A stretch of DNA of 54,863 bases, from assembly GCA_018373675.1 (NCBI GenBank), contig JAHAGQ010000014.1:1-54863 (forward strand), given 5' to 3'. The translations under genes were made by a program, and so were the position numbers. The DNA is from Collinsella sp. (lineage in GTDB: Bacteria; Actinomycetota; Coriobacteriia; Coriobacteriales; Coriobacteriaceae). The notes below the pieces were generated by a model. It did not search any database. It worked only from the letters and a program-made list of their open reading frames with translations, and was not told where the DNA came from. Positions 5,869 to 14,005 of this stretch are shown in pieces. Positions within the stretch are counted from its first letter, which is position 1, and each line of letters begins with the position of its first letter.

Positions 5869-7824
5869 CTACTCGTCCCATGCGGCCCACTCGTCCGAAA
5901 GGGTCGCGTTGTCCTCGTCCGCCTTGAACACGTCGTCGGGCGCGACCTCGTCATCGTCCGCTCCGTTGCCGGCTTCGAACTCGGGGCACCACGGCTCCGG
6001 AACCTCGTACGCATCGCCCTCCGCTGCGGCCTTGGCACGGGTGTAGTAAGTGACCCGCTTCGCACGCTCGGCCTGCTCGTCGCCAAGCCCGAAAAACGGG
6101 CCCGCCGGGGTGCGGCTGGCGTAGTCGAGCGGGAACTCGAACACGCCCTCGCGCCCGGGCTTCGAGTTCTCACCACCTTTGACGGCGATGAGGCCGTCGC
6201 GGATGGGGATGCGCTGCTGCCACTCCCACTCGTTGATCAGGGGGACGGCCGCCTCGTTGTAGCTCGTTCCAACGGACGTGCGGCCCTGGCCCTTCTGGCT
6301 GGACGTCCCCATCGAGCGCACCGTGCGCTTTCCGACGAGCGAGGTGAAGAACTTGAAATCCTCGGGCTCCGAAAGCGACAGGGCGACCTTGGTGCCGACG
6401 GAGCCGACCAGCTTGTCGCGTCCGGCCCCGCCGTCGCCGGGTTCGTTGTACGAATTCAGCTGCTTGAGATTCTGAACGAAGAGGTATTCATGGATTCTCA
6501 TGCTTCGTCCGAGTGTGGCGATGGCCGGCAGGCACGCCACCTTGACGTTAAGGTTGCCGATCTCATCGAGCACGAGAGCCGTCTCGTGCGGCATCCGGCC
6601 GCCGCTCTCCTTGCATACTTGCTGCGCCACCTGCCACCACTGGTTGAGGAAACAGGTATAGACGACGCCGTACGGGTCCCCCTCGTCGAGCATCTCGATG
6701 TACACGGCCGTCTTCCTCTCGATGAGGTCGCGGATCGACACGCTGCTCTCGGACGTCACGGCGCGGAGCGCCCCGTCCGAGAAGATGCTCAGGGCCTCCT
6801 TGAGGGTGGACACGACGTTCTTGCCCGCCGTCGTCGCCCCGCCGTCCCCGAGGAGGTCGGACGCCGGCGAGAACGCCGGGTGCGTCGGGCCGAGTCCGCG
6901 GATGTAGTCCTTGAGGGAAGCAGACGGATCCTTCGGGTCGTCGCCGGCGGTCCCGCGCTCGACGAGCGCGGCGACGCTCGCAAGGTTCTTCTGTTTACGC
7001 GGGACGTCGGCCGTGCAGACGACGAGGATGCAGGCGGCGAGCATGTTGCGCGCGGCCTTGGGGAAATAGGTGTTCTTCTCCCCGCCGAGGGGAATGAGAT
7101 CGACGGCAACCTGCCGGGCAGTCCTCACTGCGGCATCGGTGTCGCCCGCCTCGACGGCATCGGCGACGAGCCCGATGGGGTTGTACCGGCTGGCACCCGG
7201 ATATCCCGTCAAATCAAGGACGACGATCTCGTAGCCGAGCTCCCGCGCCTTTTCGGCCGTGAGCTCAAGCACCTCCGGTTTGCCGGTCGAGACGACGTTC
7301 CATCCGGCCGCAAGCGTCAGGTGCATTGTCTCCAGCACCTGCAGCTGGGTCTTGCCGGAACCTGTCTTTCCGCAGGTCAGAGCATGAGGCACGGACGAAT
7401 CGAACCAATAACCCTTTGCTGTCGCGCCGAGGACGAGGCCGGCCTTCGCCGGCGTTCCGCGACCATCCCAGAAATCGTTAGCCCGGTTGAGCCCCGCCGC
7501 GCCCCGGACAACGTGGGCGTCGCCGTATATGCCGTCGTCGACGCTTCGGGTCCGCCCGGCGTCCTTAGCGGCCACATAGCCGAGGAGGAAGAGAAAGAGG
7601 AGGCAGAACGCGGCGAACATGAACGGGATATGGCCGAGCCATGCTCCCGAGAGCCAGAAGGCCGACCACATGTCTAAGCCGATGGAGTCGAGCCAGGAGA
7701 GCCAATCGACCGGGAGTGAATCGAAAACGCAGGAGATTACGGGTGCCGTCAGTGGATAGCATGCGACGGTGAGGGCGGCGGCGAAAGAAGCCGAAAGAAC
7801 CGCGTTGAACTTGAGATCGTTCAT
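5869..7824 (-). CDS. VirD4/TraG-like coupling protein (T4CP)
   Basis: The 651-residue protein starts at ATG 7824 (MNDLKFNAVL) with AGGGGA upstream. Two hydrophobic segments, about residues 5-33 and 60-85, anchor it in the membrane. A cytoplasmic motor domain follows with Walker A CGKTGSGKT (151-159), a second nucleotide-fold segment beginning NVVSTGKPEV, and Walker B LVLDEIGN (417-424). The tail is acidic. Proteins of this class receive the relaxase-DNA complex and drive it into a type IV secretion channel. No channel genes occur in the window, so the element would have to use a helper system or encode one outside. The order mobC, T4CP, relaxase is a single operon. Confidence 0.9.
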   Translation of the reverse strand: MNDLKFNAVLSASFAAALTVACYPLTAPVISCVFDSLPVDWLSWLDSIGLDMWSAFWLSGAWLGHIPFMFAAFCLLFLFLLGYVAAKDAGRTRSVDDGIYGDAHVVRGAAGLNRANDFWDGRGTPAKAGLVLGATAKGYWFDSSVPHALTCGKTGSGKTQLQVLETMHLTLAAGWNVVSTGKPEVLELTAEKARELGYEIVVLDLTGYPGASRYNPIGLVADAVEAGDTDAAVRTARQVAVDLIPLGGEKNTYFPKAARNMLAACILVVCTADVPRKQKNLASVAALVERGTAGDDPKDPSASLKDYIRGLGPTHPAFSPASDLLGDGGATTAGKNVVSTLKEALSIFSDGALRAVTSESSVSIRDLIERKTAVYIEMLDEGDPYGVVYTCFLNQWWQVAQQVCKESGGRMPHETALVLDEIGNLNVKVACLPAIATLGRSMRIHEYLFVQNLKQLNSYNEPGDGGAGRDKLVGSVGTKVALSLSEPEDFKFFTSLVGKRTVRSMGTSSQKGQGRTSVGTSYNEAAVPLINEWEWQQRIPIRDGLIAVKGGENSKPGREGVFEFPLDYASRTPAGPFFGLGDEQAERAKRVTYYTRAKAAAEGDAYEVPEPWCPEFEAGNGADDDEVAPDDVFKADEDNATLSDEWAAWDE

Positions 7825-7837
7825 GAAAATCCCCTTC

Positions 7838-8185
7838 CTATACATTCCTCGCGTCGGCAAGAAAGCCCGATACGGCATCGGCTGCGTCTCCGACCTTTAC
7901 GAGCGCGGCATCGAGGAACGGGGCGATACGGCCAGGATCATGCGTGATGTGGACCTCACGCGACAGCTGATTCAGGTTGGACCCCGCTAGCCTGAGATCG
8001 CGGTACAGCAGTTTCAATGTCTCAGCGTCGGTCTCAATCACGGGCCGGTCACCGTCGACGAGCGAGCGCCTCCGCATGTACTCGCTCGCGTTCAGACCTG
8101 CCGCACGGGCGCGACGGACGATGGCGGCGCGCTCCTCGCTGCTGACCCTGACGTATACGCGCCCATCCCTCGCCTTGCTACTCAT
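7838..8185 (-). CDS. mobC: MobC-family mobilization accessory protein
   Basis: The 115-residue protein starts at ATG 8185. The N-terminus VYVRVSSEERAAIVRRARAA is a ribbon-helix-helix DNA-binding fold with ASEYMRRR closing it. The C-terminal half has LRLAGSNLNQLSREVH, the hallmark of bacterial MobC relaxosome proteins. It would bind oriT and help the relaxase melt and nick it. It overlaps the stop of the gene upstream by eight bases and ends 13 bases before the coupling protein, so the three genes are translationally linked. Confidence 0.85.
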   Translation of the reverse strand: MSSKARDGRVYVRVSSEERAAIVRRARAAGLNASEYMRRRSLVDGDRPVIETDAETLKLLYRDLRLAGSNLNQLSREVHITHDPGRIAPFLDAALVKVGDAADAVSGFLADARNV

Positions 8186-8726
8186 GGAACTTCCAGGCGC
8201 GTTCGAGGTCGGCACCGTATTTAGAGAGAAGGTACATGTTGCGCGGGCTCTTCACGGGCATGTGGGGCTGGAGATAGGCGGGGACGACAGCAAGAGGATC
8301 GCAGGGCACGCCGAGCTCGACGAGATACGCGGTCCGCGCGAAAGCCTCCTCCGGCCCGCTCGCGTCAATTCCGGCGGTATAGAGGATGCCCACCTGGTCG
8401 TAGTCGCCGCCTACAATGAGCTGGAGACCGCATCCGGGGACGTTGCTTCCGTTGAGTTCGGCAAAGGCCTTGGAAACCATGTAGAGAACCCCACCGCGCT
8501 CGATAAGCCTGATGCCCAGACCGTGAACGTGGACGGTTGCCGGCGAGAAGCGAATATCCGGGTCAGCCGCGCGAATATAGTCGAGGGCAGTCATGGTCGA
8601 AGTGCCAAACAGACGCTCGATGCGCGCATCAACCTCGCGTTTGAGAAGCGGGTTGGGGTAGCCGTCATGACGACGGGCGTAACCAGGGACGGGAATGCGG
8701 GCGATCTTCTCTTCGAGAGTGTTCAT
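8178..8726 (-). CDS. hypothetical protein upstream of mobC
   Basis: This 182-residue soluble protein starts at ATG 8726 (MNTLEEKIARIPVPGYARR) behind GAAAGGAAC. No family is recognised. Recognisable stretches are a beta-rich centre (VHVHGLGIRLIERGGVLYMV) and GIDASGPEEAFARTAYLVELG. Its stop overlaps the mobC start, so it is the first gene of the mobilization operon. A relaxosome or transfer-control role is plausible by position only. Confidence 0.65.
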   Translation of the reverse strand: MNTLEEKIARIPVPGYARRHDGYPNPLLKREVDARIERLFGTSTMTALDYIRAADPDIRFSPATVHVHGLGIRLIERGGVLYMVSKAFAELNGSNVPGCGLQLIVGGDYDQVGILYTAGIDASGPEEAFARTAYLVELGVPCDPLAVVPAYLQPHMPVKSPRNMYLLSKYGADLERAWKFHE

Positions 8727-8764
8727 GAATCGTTCCTTTCTTGGAGAGGCAGACCGGTACCGGT

Positions 8765-8986
8765 CGGTGCCGGTCTGCAAATAACAGGTATTTCGGTTCG
8801 CTGCTGGTCGGAAGGGCGGCTCGGCATGACGGTGCCGATGGTGCCGATTGGTCGATGAAATCTATCCGGCGGTCGCCTCAACCGCACGCAAAAATCCTGG
8901 GCTTGGCGCGGCACCATCGGCACCGCGCGGAAAATCCCAGCTAACCGTAGCGTCAGCGGTGCCGGCGGCCATTGACATCGGCACCG
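8765..8986. repeat. CGGTGCCG iteron-like cluster, replication origin candidate
   Basis: The octamer CGGTGCCG or its complement occurs at 8765-8772, 8830-8837, 8918-8925, 8957-8964 and 8979-8986, with near copies at 8839-8846 and 8909-8916. CGGTGCCGATGGTGCCG (8830-8846) is an exact inverted repeat of 8909-8925. The cluster fills the gap between the mobilization operon and the VapE-type helicase gene, a usual place for an element's replication origin. Confidence 0.5.
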
Positions 8987-8992
8987 CTGGCA

Positions 8993-10231
8993 CTAGCGCC
9001 GGGGGTCGTAAACCCAGCACCGCTGCTTGCCGTAGGGGCCGCACTTGCGCTTTCCATCGAAGCGCCATCCAGGACACTGGTCGGTGAGGATGGCGCTGAT
9101 GTCCTTGGCGAGCTTCTGCGTGAACTCCTGGCGGAGGGCGTAGTCGGCGATCTCGTGAGTGCAAACCGGATGGTCGCGATGGGCGATGAGATAGCTGTTG
9201 ATGGCGTCCGTGCGCGGGTCCTCCTCGAGGAAGCCCTCGCGGCGCTTCGCTGCTTCCCCCTCCATCTCGGCCGAAAGCACCGCGCTGAAGCGCGGGTCGC
9301 CGGACTTCATCCAGTAGACGACCTCGGCCATAGCCTGGCGCGCGTCGTGGGCAAACTCAGCTGAGTGCACCGATTTCGTAGGCTCGACCGTGCCGCAGAG
9401 TACGGGGAGAAAACGGCGCGCGCCGGACGACTTCTCGGCGATGAAGCCGATGGTATTGGTCGTAGCGACGAAGACACAGCGGCGCTGGAAGTCCGTCGAC
9501 CGCTTGCCGTAGGCTACGCGAAAGGTGTCCGTCTGGCGCACTAGGCCGGCCTTCACCGCCTCAAGCGAGCGGCCGCTGATTCCAGTCAGCTCGGCGAGCT
9601 CAACAACCCACTTGCCGCGCAGGGCCTCGCCCGTTGCCTTGATGTTACCGAGGTCGTAGATACTGTCGCAGAAGTAGCGGTCGTCGAGGGCGATGCGGCG
9701 CGCGAAAGTCGACTTTCCGATACCGCCACTGCCGGCAAGTACCATGGTGTAGTCGAACTTGCAACCAGGATGGAAGGCGCGCTTCACGGCACCGCAGAGA
9801 AACAGGCGCTCGATTGCAACCGTGAGCGGGGAGTCGTCCGCGCCGAGGTAGGTGTGCAGCAGGGTGCCGGCGCGCTTCTCGCCATCCCACTTGAGGCCGT
9901 CGAGCATCTGCGTCAGCGGATTGAACGAGTTACCATAGGCGACGATGGTCATGGCATGGTCGAGAGTCTTGTCGGAGCGCAGGCCAATTGTGTCCTGGAG
10001 GTGAGCATAGAGCTCGGCGTCGTCCAGCGGCGTCCAGGAGCGGACGCCCTTGACGCCGTTCCAGGGCGTGGGGCCGAGCGCGAAGGTCGCGTCGGCGAGC
10101 TCGTTGTAGGCAAGCGGAATGCCATCGGACATAATGGCCGCGACCACCTGATGAACGGTCGGGGCCTTCTTCTCCTGCGGCTGCGGCACGGGCGCGCCGG
10201 GAACGGACCGGGCATTATCTGGGGCGGCCAT
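8993..10231 (-). CDS. virulence-associated E (VapE) family helicase
   Basis: The 412-residue protein starts at ATG 10231, one base after the upstream stop and behind GGGAGG. It is a superfamily 3-like ATPase: Walker A GSGGIGKST (167-175), Walker B KWVVELAEL (207-215), and a sensor strand VFVATTNTIGF. The N-terminal part (ALGPTPWNGVKG, then DGLKWDG) and GARRFLPV match the VapE/VirE family of phages, satellites and integrative elements. No separate primase domain is visible, so it may act with host primase. It probably melts or unwinds the element origin for replication after excision. The CGGTGCCG repeat cluster is directly downstream. Confidence 0.85.
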   Translation of the reverse strand: MAAPDNARSVPGAPVPQPQEKKAPTVHQVVAAIMSDGIPLAYNELADATFALGPTPWNGVKGVRSWTPLDDAELYAHLQDTIGLRSDKTLDHAMTIVAYGNSFNPLTQMLDGLKWDGEKRAGTLLHTYLGADDSPLTVAIERLFLCGAVKRAFHPGCKFDYTMVLAGSGGIGKSTFARRIALDDRYFCDSIYDLGNIKATGEALRGKWVVELAELTGISGRSLEAVKAGLVRQTDTFRVAYGKRSTDFQRRCVFVATTNTIGFIAEKSSGARRFLPVLCGTVEPTKSVHSAEFAHDARQAMAEVVYWMKSGDPRFSAVLSAEMEGEAAKRREGFLEEDPRTDAINSYLIAHRDHPVCTHEIADYALRQEFTQKLAKDISAILTDQCPGWRFDGKRKCGPYGKQRCWVYDPRR

Positions 10232-10232
10232 G

Positions 10233-10439
10233 CTAGGCCTCCCAGGAATAATGGACTTCAATGCCGTGGTCCTGAAGTGTGGTGTCGACGGCGATCATAT
10301 CCTCGCGGATGCCGTCGAGGCGGCTCTCGATGTCGAGGATGCGGAGCGCGAGGTCCATATCCGTGAGCGGATGGTCGAGATCGTGCTCGCGCAGGAGCGT
10401 GCGCAAGCGCGCGGCGTTGAGGCCGCTATAATCCTTCAT
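10233..10439 (-). CDS. small hypothetical protein of the replication operon
   Basis: This 68-residue protein starts at ATG 10439 with AAGGAGA five bases upstream, and stops one base before the helicase start. It is helical and acidic (LRTLLREHDLDHPLTDMDLALRI is a typical stretch, shown only in part by LREHDLDHPL). The family is not recognised. Tight coupling suggests a helper of the helicase. Confidence 0.6.
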   Translation of the reverse strand: MKDYSGLNAARLRTLLREHDLDHPLTDMDLALRILDIESRLDGIREDMIAVDTTLQDHGIEVHYSWEA

Positions 10440-10497
10440 GGTTCTCCTTATCGTAGATTAGGGGGCAGTCGGTCGCTAGCGAACTTTGGTCGGGGAG

Positions 10498-10692
10498 CTA
10501 GCGGCCTTTCTTTTCGCCGCCCTCGTCGTCAATGGCGAGGCCGAGAGCGGCATAGAGTTTGGAGCGCGGAATGAGCCATGCGTTGCCAATCTGCTTGAAC
10601 GGCAACGTGCCGGCGCGCGCGATCTTATACACCTTGGAATAGCTACAGCGCAGGATGGGCGCGCACTCCTCGAGGGTCAGAAGCTTGTCCAT
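10498..10692 (-). CDS. xis: excisionase/AlpA-like helix-turn-helix protein
   Basis: The 64-residue protein starts at ATG 10692 (MDKLLTLEECAPILR), seven bases after GGAGG. The sequence is a MerR-like winged helix of the DNA-binding excisionase type: LTLEECAPILRCSYSKVYK, then ARAGTLPFKQIGNAWLIP and RSKLY. Such proteins bend attachment sites to favour excision or act as AlpA-type activators. It is the first gene of the minus-strand replication operon, and the integrase lies further along on the other strand. Whether it controls excision or transcription cannot be told. Confidence 0.8.
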   Translation of the reverse strand: MDKLLTLEECAPILRCSYSKVYKIARAGTLPFKQIGNAWLIPRSKLYAALGLAIDDEGGEKKGR

Positions 10693-10720
10693 ATATACCT
10701 CCTCTCTTTTCGTTAATTCC

Positions 10721-10748
10721 ATTGTACACTCTTAACAAAGAGAAACAA
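10721..10748 (-). promoter_or_regulatory. possible promoter of the xis-vapE operon
   Basis: TACAAT on the minus strand (10726 to 10721) lies 29 bases before the xis start. TTGTTT (10748 to 10743) is a weak -35 at 16-base spacing. The surrounding 120 bases are AT-rich compared with the rest and separate divergent genes. Confidence 0.35.
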
Positions 10749-10843
10749 AGAAAAATAAAAATCAAATTGAAATGAGATATAGATAAAGGCTAAAGTTGAA
10801 ACCAACATCGCTATAAAGCTTTATTTAGAAAGTTGATTAAGTA

Positions 10844-12076
10844 ATGGCAAGAAAAGTATTCATCGCGAGGAACCGAAGCACCGGATTCCACTCCCTGGTC
10901 GAGGTGGTTCGTGGGGTTGAGGCGGCGGAGAAGTCGGCTCCAATGGACTTCGAACTTGCAGAGCGCCTCATGCGCTGGGGCACTCTCGACGAGCTCGTCG
11001 CGGCCATTTCGGAGTCTGGTCCCCTCATCGACCGCAGCATCTATAAAGAGGAGAATAGGCGGTTGTCTATCGACGAGGCCATCGAGGTCGTGGAGGAGTC
11101 CGTCGGCGGCGAGCGTGGTTTCACCCGTTGTGACGAAGACTTCCTCTATCTCCAGCTGTGCCTTGAGGGGATGTCTACGACGGGCAGCGCTTCGTCACTC
11201 TATCCCTCTCAGGCCTCCATTGCTCGCGACCTCAATCGTCATGGACTTATTGAGTCCAACGGTCTTGACGAGTTGAAGAAATGGCGGGAAGAAGATCCCG
11301 GCTGCGTCGTTGTGATTGAACCTTTGAGGGACGTCGTCCTATGCCGAAATCTCGGTTCGGTTCTGCTCAGGTTGATCGCAAACATCATGTCGGGGCATGA
11401 GAACGTCCTTGAGAAAAGCGGGTTCAAGCGTTTCGAAAAGAAACGTCGCTGGTGGATTACTGGGGAGCTCAAGGACTCCTATTACGTTCTGCCGTTCCAG
11501 CACAATTCCTCCTTCGATATGACTCTCAACTACTCGACCAAGTGGTTCAAGAACGTCTTTTCCTATATGGTCATTAATCCGCTTGAGACGCGCATCCTCG
11601 ATCTTAGGCCGAGAAAGAGTAAGGTTCTTTTCGGATCGGTTCCCAACGCGGTTTTGATAACCGCGCAGATAAAGACCGGCGAGGGCGCACCGTTTTTCGA
11701 CATCGGCTGGAAGCCGGAGGTCGAGAAGACCCAGCTGTATCTCGGTATCGATGACGGGGGTACCCAGAGAGACGAGGCCATTGCCTTCGTGGAGTCCGTT
11801 GCCAAAATGCTGGCCGGGCTGACGACGAAGGACGGCGATCGACTTGGGTGGTCTGTAGGCGGGCCTTCGATCTTCGATGATGTGCCGGTGCCCAGATACC
11901 ATTTCCACTCGACGGCGGCGGCGATGTTCGGGGCTATCTTCTACCGATACGGCTGTGTCCCCACGACGTGCAAAAATTGCGGAAACGGCATTTTGGTCAA
12001 AACCAGGGGGAAGAGGCGCGAGTTCTGTTCCCCGTCGTGCAGGACGCAGTATTCGAATCGAAAGGCGGGGCTCTAG
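10844..12076 (+). CDS. unknown protein with C-terminal CGNR-like zinc finger
   Basis: This 410-residue protein matches no family I can name. The first 375 residues are mixed alpha/beta without a membrane segment. The C-terminus has Cys376, Cys379, Cys395 and Cys399 in the order CKNC-GN, basic GKRREFC and SPSC, which resembles the CGNR zinc finger often placed after a ligand-sensing domain in Actinobacteria. It would bind nucleic acid. ATG 10844 has no good Shine-Dalgarno. A two-helix membrane protein begins on the next base after its stop. It is divergent from xis-vapE and upstream of the integrase, so it may be a regulator or defence cargo. Confidence 0.6.
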   Translation: MARKVFIARNRSTGFHSLVEVVRGVEAAEKSAPMDFELAERLMRWGTLDELVAAISESGPLIDRSIYKEENRRLSIDEAIEVVEESVGGERGFTRCDEDFLYLQLCLEGMSTTGSASSLYPSQASIARDLNRHGLIESNGLDELKKWREEDPGCVVVIEPLRDVVLCRNLGSVLLRLIANIMSGHENVLEKSGFKRFEKKRRWWITGELKDSYYVLPFQHNSSFDMTLNYSTKWFKNVFSYMVINPLETRILDLRPRKSKVLFGSVPNAVLITAQIKTGEGAPFFDIGWKPEVEKTQLYLGIDDGGTQRDEAIAFVESVAKMLAGLTTKDGDRLGWSVGGPSIFDDVPVPRYHFHSTAAAMFGAIFYRYGCVPTTCKNCGNGILVKTRGKRREFCSPSCRTQYSNRKAGL

Positions 12077-12286
12077 ATGAATCCGTTTATCATCGCGGGC
12101 GCGGTGTGGCTGGCGGTCGCCACCGCAACCTTGCTGTATCACGTGGTCCGCAGGAAGCTCGGGGATCGGGGCTCGATGGTCGAGGCGTCTTGGCGCGACT
12201 TGGCTATGTCGTCGATCGGTTTCGGGCTTCTGTTCGCGGCGCTCGCGTTTGCCGTCGCCGGCGTGGCAACTATTTTTATTCAATAG
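12077..12286 (+). CDS. small two-helix membrane protein
   Basis: This 69-residue protein has two hydrophobic helices, residues 2-24 and about 45-67, linked by a charged loop containing VRRKLGDRGS. Its ATG touches the stop codon of the zinc-finger gene, so it is translated with it. There is no signal peptide or known family. Short membrane proteins paired with a nucleic-acid-binding partner are common in defence and toxin systems, but nothing here proves such a role. Confidence 0.6.
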   Translation: MNPFIIAGAVWLAVATATLLYHVVRRKLGDRGSMVEASWRDLAMSSIGFGLLFAALAFAVAGVATIFIQ

Positions 12287-12299
12287 GGGGCCTGTTGGC

Positions 12300-12818
12300 A
12301 TGGCGACGGTGCCTCGTAACAAGGGAAGCTACGCATCTAGAGCGGGCGGCAACTCCTGGCAGGTAAAGTATCCGCTCGGCTGGAATGAGCGCAAGAAGCG
12401 TTACGACGAATATCGCGAAGAGGTCGCTTCGGAGGCCGAGGCCATCGCGCTGATCAAGGCCATCAACGACTATGTCTATCATGGAGGCCTTCCCCAAGAC
12501 GTGCCCGAGTGGAGACGCAGGGCAAAAGGGCATTCCGAGGGCGACGCCCTCACGCTTGAAGGATTCGCCGTGTCCTATATCGATAACCGGAAAGGAAAGA
12601 GATGGCCAAGGTCCCGCGCAACAAGGGCTCCTACAGTGTCTACAAAGACGGACGGGCCCAGATCAAGTTCCCCCTCGGGTTCAACGAGAAAACCGGAAAG
12701 TACGGCGTCTACAACGAAAACTTCCCATCAGAGGCAGAGGCTATCGCGGCAATCAAGGAGATCAACGACTTCATCTACCACGGCGGCACCGCCGCCGAGG
12801 TGCCCGCCCATAGGATGA
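12300..12818 (+). pseudogene. truncated integrase N-terminal domain
   Basis: From ATG 12300 (GGGGG upstream) the first 100 residues align end to end with residues 1-100 of the intact integrase: MATVPRNKGSY against MAKVPRNKGSY, then VKYPLGWNE, SEAEAIALIKAINDYVYHGG and SYIDNRKGK. At about 12600 it runs straight into the start of the intact integrase and continues out of frame to 12818. The homologous part is the arm-binding domain plus the beginning of the core-binding domain. The junction is clean, and its last codons supply the ribosome binding site of the intact gene. It may be dead, or may make an arm-binding peptide. Confidence 0.75.
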
Positions 12819-13954
12819 AAAAAGATGCCAAGGCGAAGGAGGAGGCGGAGCCCTTCCGGACATTCGCGGCGAATTTCGTCGCCGACCGAGAGAAACAGAA
12901 GGCGGTCACAGAACGGACCATCAAGGACTACCGCACCCACCTGAAGAGAATCGATCCGTATATCGGAAGCATGCCAATAAGCGCCATCGGGCCCAAGGAC
13001 ATTAACGCCATGTACTCCGGCCTCCGGAGCAACGACCGCCGCAACGGTGGGGCGGCGCCCGTCAGTGGCACGTACCTCCAGCACATACACAGCACCCTGT
13101 CCCTGGTCTTCGACCGAGCGGTCGTATACGGCTACATTGGCTCGAACCCCTGCAAGGATGTCGACAAACCCAAAAGGGACACCGAGGAGAAATATGCCCT
13201 ATCGGTTGATGAGTGCCGCGCATTCATCGGGTCCGTGCTTGACAAAGGGCTTGAGGCGAAGAGCGTCGGCCTCCTTATCTGCCTGTGCACCGCCGCACGT
13301 TTATCGGAAATGCTCGCATTGACCTGGGCGGATTATTCCAGCGGCACCCTCCGCATCAGCAAGGCGATGAAAAAGGATAGCCAGGAGACCAAGGAGACCA
13401 AAACGGGGGACGTGAGGAACGACCCCTGCCCCCCGATATTGGTCGACGTCCTAGCAGAGTGGAAGGAATTGCAGGCGGCCCAGCTCGAACGCGTCGGCCT
13501 GAGCCAGACTGGATCGACCCCCATCGTTCAGGCGAGGCGGGGCAAGCACACCCTTAAGACATCGTTCGAGAAGTGGTTCAGGCTACAGAAGCACAATTAC
13601 AATCTGCCGCCGGAGATCACAATACACGGACTGCGCCATACCGCGACCAGCATCTTGCAAAGGGACTGCCATGTCGACATGGCGACGACGATGCAGATCA
13701 CCGGCCATAAGACAGTCGAAATGCTGAAACGCTATTCTCATACGGACGACAGTGCAAAGCGCGCTGCGGCCGAGGCCTTTGGCGACTTGCTGGCACCCGA
13801 CAAGAACGAAGCGCGTTGCCGTTACTGCCGCTACTGGACCGTGTCCCCGGACGACGCGGGGATCGGGGCATGCTGGCACGGCTACGACGGCAACGGGATC
13901 AAGGTCCTACCCGGCGCGACGAAATGCCCAACGAACGGCTTCAGGGCAGGCTGA
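12602..13954 (+). CDS. int: tyrosine recombinase/integrase
   Basis: The 450-residue protein has an N-terminal arm-binding region (to about 80), a SAM-like core-binding domain (about 85-180) and a catalytic domain with Arg233 (AARLSEML), His342 and Arg345 (HGLRHT), His369 (TGHKT) and Tyr378 (RYSHT), so it looks active. It is unusual in having a 70-residue C-terminal tail with Cys406, Cys409, Cys424 and Cys442, a likely small zinc site. ATG 12602 follows GGAAAGGAAAGAG inside the truncated copy. It would integrate and excise the element. It is not adjacent to the tRNA gene; 4.7 kb of restriction genes lie between. Confidence 0.9.
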   Translation: MAKVPRNKGSYSVYKDGRAQIKFPLGFNEKTGKYGVYNENFPSEAEAIAAIKEINDFIYHGGTAAEVPAHRMKKDAKAKEEAEPFRTFAANFVADREKQKAVTERTIKDYRTHLKRIDPYIGSMPISAIGPKDINAMYSGLRSNDRRNGGAAPVSGTYLQHIHSTLSLVFDRAVVYGYIGSNPCKDVDKPKRDTEEKYALSVDECRAFIGSVLDKGLEAKSVGLLICLCTAARLSEMLALTWADYSSGTLRISKAMKKDSQETKETKTGDVRNDPCPPILVDVLAEWKELQAAQLERVGLSQTGSTPIVQARRGKHTLKTSFEKWFRLQKHNYNLPPEITIHGLRHTATSILQRDCHVDMATTMQITGHKTVEMLKRYSHTDDSAKRAAAEAFGDLLAPDKNEARCRYCRYWTVSPDDAGIGACWHGYDGNGIKVLPGATKCPTNGFRAG

Positions 13955-14005
13955 TCTAGCAACCGCTGATGTGGCCCGGGTCCGCAGACAAACTTACCAA
14001 GACAG

